This document shows, piece after piece, positions 57,944 through 64,000 of a stretch of 64,000 nt of DNA. Position numbers and translations under genes: made by a program. The notes beneath the pieces are model-generated. The model was not told where the DNA came from and made no database searches. It saw nothing but the letters and a program-made list of their open reading frames with translations. Source of the stretch: Nicotiana tabacum (lineage: Eukaryota; Streptophyta; Magnoliopsida; Solanales; Solanaceae); the NCBI RefSeq assembly GCF_000715075.1, contig NC_134082.1, positions 58,987,466-59,051,465 of the forward strand, written 5' to 3'. How positions within the stretch are numbered: position 1 is the first letter of the stretch; each line of letters begins with the position of its first letter.

Positions 57944-60425
57944 GAACAAAAATACTTTCTTGCAATACTGTTTTAAATTCGGCTTTGCTTGAGATCTTTT
58001 GGAACTGCTATTTACAACTTGGTTCTCTCAAGGCTACTTTTGCTTACTTATTTTCTTTGAAACTGGTATGTCCTTTGTTTAAATATTCTGCCTCACCCCC
58101 TATGTGTTTACTTCACACCTTCAAACTTATTGTTTACTTTATTGCTTATATGCTATAATTTGTGCTTCATATCTCCTTTCTTTGCTTCCGTTCCTATTAT
58201 GCATCCTCTACCCCTATTCCCTTCTATGTGCTGAGATAAGCTCTTGGCCTGACAATATCCTAATTACTGTCCAAGCCTTGGATTGATCCACAATGGATCC
58301 TAACTCTCAATGCTTGACTAGCAGGCTGGTCAGGGGTGTGCCAGCATCCCAATTGCTGGGCATGACCACTAGTTTGCCCTGTCTCTCTCTGATTCCCTTC
58401 CCCCTCTACTGCACTTGCACTCACTCCTAGAACTTAAGTTTTTCCCCTCTCTTGTGAGCCTTGCTTTGGGATCCATGAGCTCCCTCTGAACTGGGACACC
58501 TGAGTGTTGCCCTTCCACACTACACTATAACTCTTTCTAATTAAAATCTTGGGTGTAAGCACTGCCTGGAGTACTCGAAACTCTTTGGATCTCTGAAACA
58601 CCCTAGATAAGAGAAGGCTTTAGAAATCTGGATCTCGGAAGTGGCTCAATCTCATATTGTTAGATACTAAGTCTGAATTAGGCTGCTCGGATGTAGCTGT
58701 AATTTCTGATGTATTTTTATTTCTGTCTTATTTTTTGGTCTATAATAATTTGTATAAACTCGGGGATCTAGTGAAAAGGGGAGGAGATTTACTTTTATGC
58801 ACAATAGGGTAGAAACCATGCCTATAAGACTTTTACTGTTAATCTATTCAATCTCACAAGTAGAAACGATGCTTATAGGATCTAACTTTCTGATTTCTGC
58901 AACTATGCATATAGATACCATGCCTATAGGGATTTGCATTTATGCATTTATAATGACATTAGGCAAACCGTTAGGTTTAATGATAAGCCATCATATAGAT
59001 ATCATGTTTGTAAGACTGTTAACATTTGAAAGGTATTAAAATCAGTAACTTGTAGCGATCATGCCTATAGGAACTTCAAATCGGAATTGTTTCACTCGTC
59101 TAAAACAGTACTGCCCCTTTTTGCTAAAACAAGTGACTTTCTGCACGTTTTCTGAACCCTTAAAACTTTTCTTGCAACCAAACCAGTGCATCTTTTTCCT
59201 TCTTGATAAATATTCTCAAATCAGTGCATATTTTCTGAAAACTTACTGCTTTCCTGATAATTTGACAAACTTTTTTTTCAAATCAATCTGAATTCACTTC
59301 TTTATACTTATCTTTTTGAATTAGTCTGCAATTCAGTTCTTTTGTTAAAACTCAGCAATTCTTTTTCTTGAACAAGTATGTTTTCTTAAACTCGTTTTAA
59401 ACCATTTTCTTTGTATTAAGTCTGCAATCTTTTCTGAAACTTATTTTATTCTGCAACTCCTTTACAATTAGTAGTTCTGTCCCACATTTAAGGTAAAGTT
59501 GACTAATTAAAGTGGCTCAGTCTTTGACAACTGCATTCCACTGAGCCTAATGCGGACTTCCTATCTAAAAGTATGCTTTGAATCAGTCCGCTTATCGCTT
59601 TAATTTTAAAGACCAAACCAGTACATGCGAGACATGCTAAACTATATGTCTTATCTGATTTAAGGAGGTTTACTTGAGCCTTACTTGCTTATCTGCCTCC
59701 ACTTTTACTTGTATTATGTGTTTTGATTGACGCCTTAGTATTTTGTCCTTTGAAACTTTCAAAAGGCCCTAAATCCCTTTCCCTTTAGGATTAGTAGTCC
59801 TAAATGCCTCCGGGATTGATAGGATTGGGACGGGTACTAGCATGCAATAAGTAACAAAACTCTCCGCGCTTTAATGCCTTAACGGGGTGGGAAGGGTAGA
59901 ATATGGATATGATGACCGGTGCGCTAATATCACGTGTGACCCCTCTTCCGAGGAGTGATTGATGGATATTGCATTGAAGTGATCCATATTAATTGTAAAC
60001 CTAGGATCCCCCCTCCCTTTATGTGCTTTCATCTCTTCTTGTAAAAATATTCAAATCTTTCTTTCATAAATTTTTGCCCTCTCTACTTACCTTCGAAAGT
60101 TTCAACCTAATTGCAATGTTATATGCGAATCCTTATTTGAGCCTTGATTGTTTACTTGTAAAGTCACAATTGTAACATGGCCGGAAACCACACTAGTGGA
60201 TCTTGAGGGGTGCCTAACACCTTCCCTCGAGATAATTTCTAGCCCTTACCCGAACTTTGGCTTTCCAACTCAAACTCTTCTAAAAAGTGTCCTAATGCAC
60301 AATAATCATTAGGTCGTGACTCTTCAACTGCTAAACCCAATTCTCGAAAGGGAATAGAGTTGTCCTTCCCAATGTCGTATACCCAATTTCTGACCCCACG
60401 GTTAGAGAAAAAGGGGGCGTCGACA
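57944..60425 (+). mobile_element. LTR of a TGTCACACC-type gypsy family, right segment
   Basis: Continues after the LINE. Between 58800 and 59075 the word ATGCCTATAGGA recurs in about five variants. A stretch near 60180-60240 (GGTGCCTAACACCTTCCC) and the end AAAAAGGGGGCGTCGACA at 60408-60425 are familiar U5 features of this LTR family. No coding sequence seen. Confidence 0.5.
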
Positions 60426-61992
60426 ACTCATGAGGAGATAAGGAACCTATTGATGTGAATTTTATTGAATTCCGAGACATAGGTCCCGGGGTCGGGTTTT
60501 GGTAATTTTGGGATTTATGCTATAAATTGATTATTTTTGTTTCGGCTTCGTTCCCTTAGCATATTTTGATGCCGTGATTCTGATTTTGGATAGATTCGAC
60601 GTGAGTGGAGGCCGATTCGAGGGGTAAAGGCATCACGGGCTAGAGTTCGAACCGGATTGTGGTGAGTAATGATTGTAAATGTTGTCCTGAGGGTATGAAA
60701 GCGTGGATTTGCACATCATTGTGCTATATTAAGGTGACACACACGCTAGATGACGAGCGTGGGGTTGTGCATCATTGGGGATTGTGACTTAGACCATCCT
60801 GTATGACTGTTTTACCACGTATTTGATTGAAAACTATTTGTTATCATCATGTTTTGGGTTGAATGCCATATTTGGGCCTCATGCTAACTATTTGGACCCT
60901 TAGGGGATTTTTACTGATATTTCCTCACTGTTTTGACTTTATACTTGAACTCAGTCATGCTATATTCTATTTTTTTCATAACTCAGCCATATCTACTCTG
61001 TTTTAATGCATTAAATGATATTTTAAATGATAATTTGACCTGAGCATCATGTTTTATTGTTGTCCAAGTGACTTATGAGATTCTGACTGAGTAAGGCTGA
61101 GGGCCTGTGTTGTGAGGATACACTGATGGTGATTGTGAGGCCGAGGGCCTGAGATTTGTATGCCACAAGGTGGCTTGTTGATATGAGGCCGAGAGCCTAT
61201 GTGAATATGCCATGAGATGACTTGATATTGCCCTTGGGCCGTAAGGGGCCCCTCCAAGAGTCTGCACACCCCCAGTGAGCGCGGGTACATATTGTGATGT
61301 GAGATATAGCCCGAGAGGCTGGTATTGTTCTATGACATTGTTCGAGGGGCGATCCTTTATGTGTTTATCTTTCCTAGTTGCCTATCATTTACCTGCTTAA
61401 TTGTTAAAAGGGCATTTCATGAAGTTTAAACCAAACTAAAATGACTTTACATATCTTTACTGATTCACTATTTTTACTACCTTTTACTGCTTCATTATAG
61501 CCTGTAATGTGCCTTACGTGATTTCATATTTCTCAGTCTTTATTTATGATTATTACTCACTGAGTTGGAGTACTCACTTTACTCCCTGCACCCCGTGTGC
61601 AGATTTAGGCAATGCTGATCCTGCTTGTGAGGGTTGAGAGCTCCCAGCAGATTTTGGTGTCCACGAGGTAGCTACTCGGCGCCCGCAACCCCGTGCTTCT
61701 CTCCCTTTATCTCATTCCCTTTCCTTTATTAGTGATTCTATAGTAGCTTTGTAGACTCTTCAGACTTGTAATAAATTGATAGATGCTCATGACTAGTGAC
61801 ATCCCGATGTCGGGCTATGTTGGTGTTATTTTCCGCAACTGTACTGTTTCACCTTATCTATTTGGGATATTTATTATGTTTAAGACTTACTTGCATTATC
61901 TTAACTACTTAAAAATGAATTGGGAATGTGTCGGCTGGCCTTTCTTCATGAGAAACGCCATCACGACCGGATTCGGGTTTAGGGTCGTGACA
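60426..61992 (+). mobile_element. 3' fragment of another gypsy LTR
   Basis: Ends GGGTTTAGGGTCGTGACA at 61992 with CATCACGACCGGATTCG before it. Contains repeated GAGGCCGAGGGCCTG words (about 61095-61200) and GGGGCCCCTCC...GTGAGCGCGGGTAC, common in Solanaceae gypsy LTRs. The start of this LTR is missing, presumably displaced by the preceding insertion. Confidence 0.55.
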
Positions 61993-62051
61993 TATTATTT
62001 CATAACAAGCACCACTATAAAAACAATGGTGCTACTTTTCCATTTTATTAA
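61993..62051. other. Short spacer with a small hairpin
   Basis: AGCACCA and TGGTGCT form a 7 bp stem around 62010-62031. Nothing else is seen. Confidence 0.4.
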
Positions 62052-62781
62052 TGTCACACCTCCTTTTTCTACACCCCTGAAAAGGTATAAGGGAGTTGTT
62101 TCTAGATTAAGTGACAATCGAAACGGGATTAATTATTGGAATCAGAGTCGCCACTTGGGATAATTATTGGTGTCCCAAGTCATCGGTTTAGAATCCCGAA
62201 TCGAGGAAATTTGACTCTGTATTAATGTCTGCGAAACACAGAAATCCGCATAAGGAATTCTGTTAACCCGGAAGAAGGTGTTAGGCATTCCCGAGTTCTG
62301 TGGTTCTAGCACGGTTGTTTTGGTCATACTTGGCTTAATTAAATTGTCTAATTACTCATGTTAGAACCTATGTGCATTTGCCTTTTTTTAATTAAGAAAT
62401 TATCTTTAAACAGGTCACGCCTACGTGTACCCATTTGTTTGGCGTGTCAAAAAATCATGTCACGCAAACGTGTCCACAATTAGCAATGCTTTCTTATTAT
62501 TACGAAAAGTTTGGTCAAAGTTGCGTGAATGCATACTCCGATTTTGTTTTTAGAATCGTAATCATGTCACGCGAACGTATACGCAATCACGATGTTATAT
62601 TAAATGGGCCTAAAGCAACTACGAGCATTTGTCATTTTTATATCTAGGTTGTGAGATTAATATGAGGGCCATGAATGACAAAATTGTGGATGGCACACCT
62701 CGAATTATATGAACTAAATAATTAGCGGCCTATTAGCAACCATATTATTATTAAGAAAGCTTGTTCGAAGTTGCGCGAACA
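62052..62781 (+). mobile_element. 5' fragment of a TGTCACACC-type gypsy LTR
   Basis: Begins TGTCACACCTCCTTTTT and is colinear with 49149-49850. It is cut at 62781 by the next LTR. Confidence 0.6.
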
Positions 62782-64000
62782 TGTTACGCCCCGCAGTATT
62801 ACGTCGAGGTTATGCTCTGCAGTAATATATATTACGATGATGTTACGCTTCGTAATACTACATTACAATGATGTAGCACCCTATAGTGTTGTACGTTGAA
62901 TTTGTCATAAGGTAACTGACATCAGTCCAGGGAAAAGATTATTTGGAGATTATAAAGATTATGCTATTTCAAACAAGTAATAAGTAAATTCGTAAAGGTG
63001 AAAGGGGAAGCAAGTAAAAGAAAATGAATTTTCGTCCAAGTTTGGCATATTGAGATAAAATACTGCTCGAACTAAAATACTCGGTATTTATGGACTAGTA
63101 CCATAAAATATACCATATGACCATGATAGTAGGATGTATAAAATGTATTAAAAAAAATAAGTAGAATTTTAAGTAATTTGAGACAGTTCTTAATATGTGG
63201 GTAATTGATTAATTACCGGGTAGCGGGACATTACCTAATTAATTGATTTATTATTGGATAAAGTTTAAATCCCCCACCCAACAGAATTACGTGGCAGCCA
63301 TAGTGTCACAAGAATGTGACTCTTAAAAATTAAACATACGTGGCTAACCATGTTGTGATCCACGTTAATGGGATATGATTATTCTTATCTTGACCCTTTA
63401 CTACACTTACTCCAAAACCCTTACCTTTATACTTTGTAGAGGAAAACTTTACCTACACAAAACAGACGTTAGCCACTTCATTTGAGATAAGAAGACTTCA
63501 CTTTTTATACTTTACATTTGATAGAGAAAGACACTATCATTCTTGCAAAAGAATTGTTATCTATCTTCAACCAAAAATGATTAAATCCAGAATATAGAAA
63601 GCTTCAATAAACTTTTTCCAATCAAAAGCCCAACGAGAGTTATTGGAAGCTTAACAACATACAAATGTTTTGGTTCTAAAAGAGTACGGTGCAATCTTCA
63701 AGAATATTATACGGAGTTTTTCCTACTCCAGGTATATTAAGGCTAAGATCTTCTTTCATTTGGCATGATCTCGTCTTTACATTCATATCCCAGAATTTAC
63801 GTATATTTTGCGAGTCTCGCAAATTGCGTATATTTTCCTAGTATTGTAAATTCTATTATTTTCCTTATCGGGACTTCATATTCCTTTGAGTATTTCATTC
63901 TTCCAGTACAGTATTCTCCCTATCGGGACTTCATATTCAGTTGACTATTTCCTTTTTCCAGTCAAGAGAGGAGAGAATTTACATATATACAGTATTAAAA
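62782..64000 (+). mobile_element. Gypsy-type LTR running off the window end
   Basis: Starts TGTTACGCCCCGCAG and then aligns with the LTR at 44156-46341 from about 62935 (CATTATG/AGATTATGC, TTTTCGTCCAAGTTTGGCA). Its first 120 bases consist of four degenerate ~30 bp units that the other copy lacks. Near 63863-63962 two 55 bp units with CTATCGGGACTTCATATTC occur. Confidence 0.65.

Noticed and set aside
60426..62051. Interior of an element with LTRs at 49149-60425 and 62052-62781.
   Set aside because: No primer-binding site follows 60425, and the region ends as an LTR of another family (GGGTCGTGACA).
44156..64000. One very long element with the LTRs at 44156 and 62782 as its pair.
   Set aside because: The LTR starts differ, and the interior sequence does not resume before 62782; independent insertions are simpler.

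Overview
This 64 kb window looks like repeat-rich nuclear DNA of a flowering plant, most likely a Solanaceae species (a Nicotiana-type genome is my best guess). The basis is recognition of LTR ends, primer-binding sites, LINE and Ty1-copia proteins of familiar plant types; no database search was possible. I found no convincing cellular protein-coding gene, tRNA, rRNA or CRISPR array. Almost everything that can be named is a mobile element or a fragment of one, and every element coding region is broken by stops or frameshifts.

Layout. 1-6025: a partial minus-strand LTR-like block, then the 3' end of a plus-strand Ty3-gypsy element (decayed accessory ORF, non-coding tail, polypurine tract, 3' LTR 4570-6025). 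6057-7332: a short open frame of unknown origin split by a ~1 kb hAT-like element (6268-7272). 7548-20765: a plus-strand gypsy-type solo LTR, interrupted by a complete minus-strand LARD-like retrotransposon (8919-18494) with ~3.0-3.2 kb LTRs and a 3.35 kb non-coding interior. 21317-24256: a ~2.8 kb inverted repeat with 1.3 kb arms and a 160 bp hinge; the hinge sequence also sits directly outside the left arm.

24644-36664: a three-level nest. An outer TIR element appears to contain a second TIR element (25167-36650, 8 bp target duplication TTTGAATT), which contains a minus-strand Tat/Ogre-like LTR element (25692-35092, target duplication ACGTA) made almost wholly of tandem arrays. 37820-42814: a near full-length but defective Ty1-copia element. 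43529-64000: a pile of gypsy-type LTRs and LTR fragments; one of them (49149-60425) carries a 7.7 kb L1-type LINE (50239-57943) with ORF1, endonuclease, reverse transcriptase and RNase H regions and an imperfect 15-16 bp target duplication.

The window is best read as a history of insertions in heterochromatin-like DNA rather than as cooperating genes. The most interesting structures are the large hairpin-forming repeat, the non-coding LTR elements with intact ends, the regulatory-looking palindrome array in the copia LTR, and similar CpG-rich repeat blocks inside several different LTR families.
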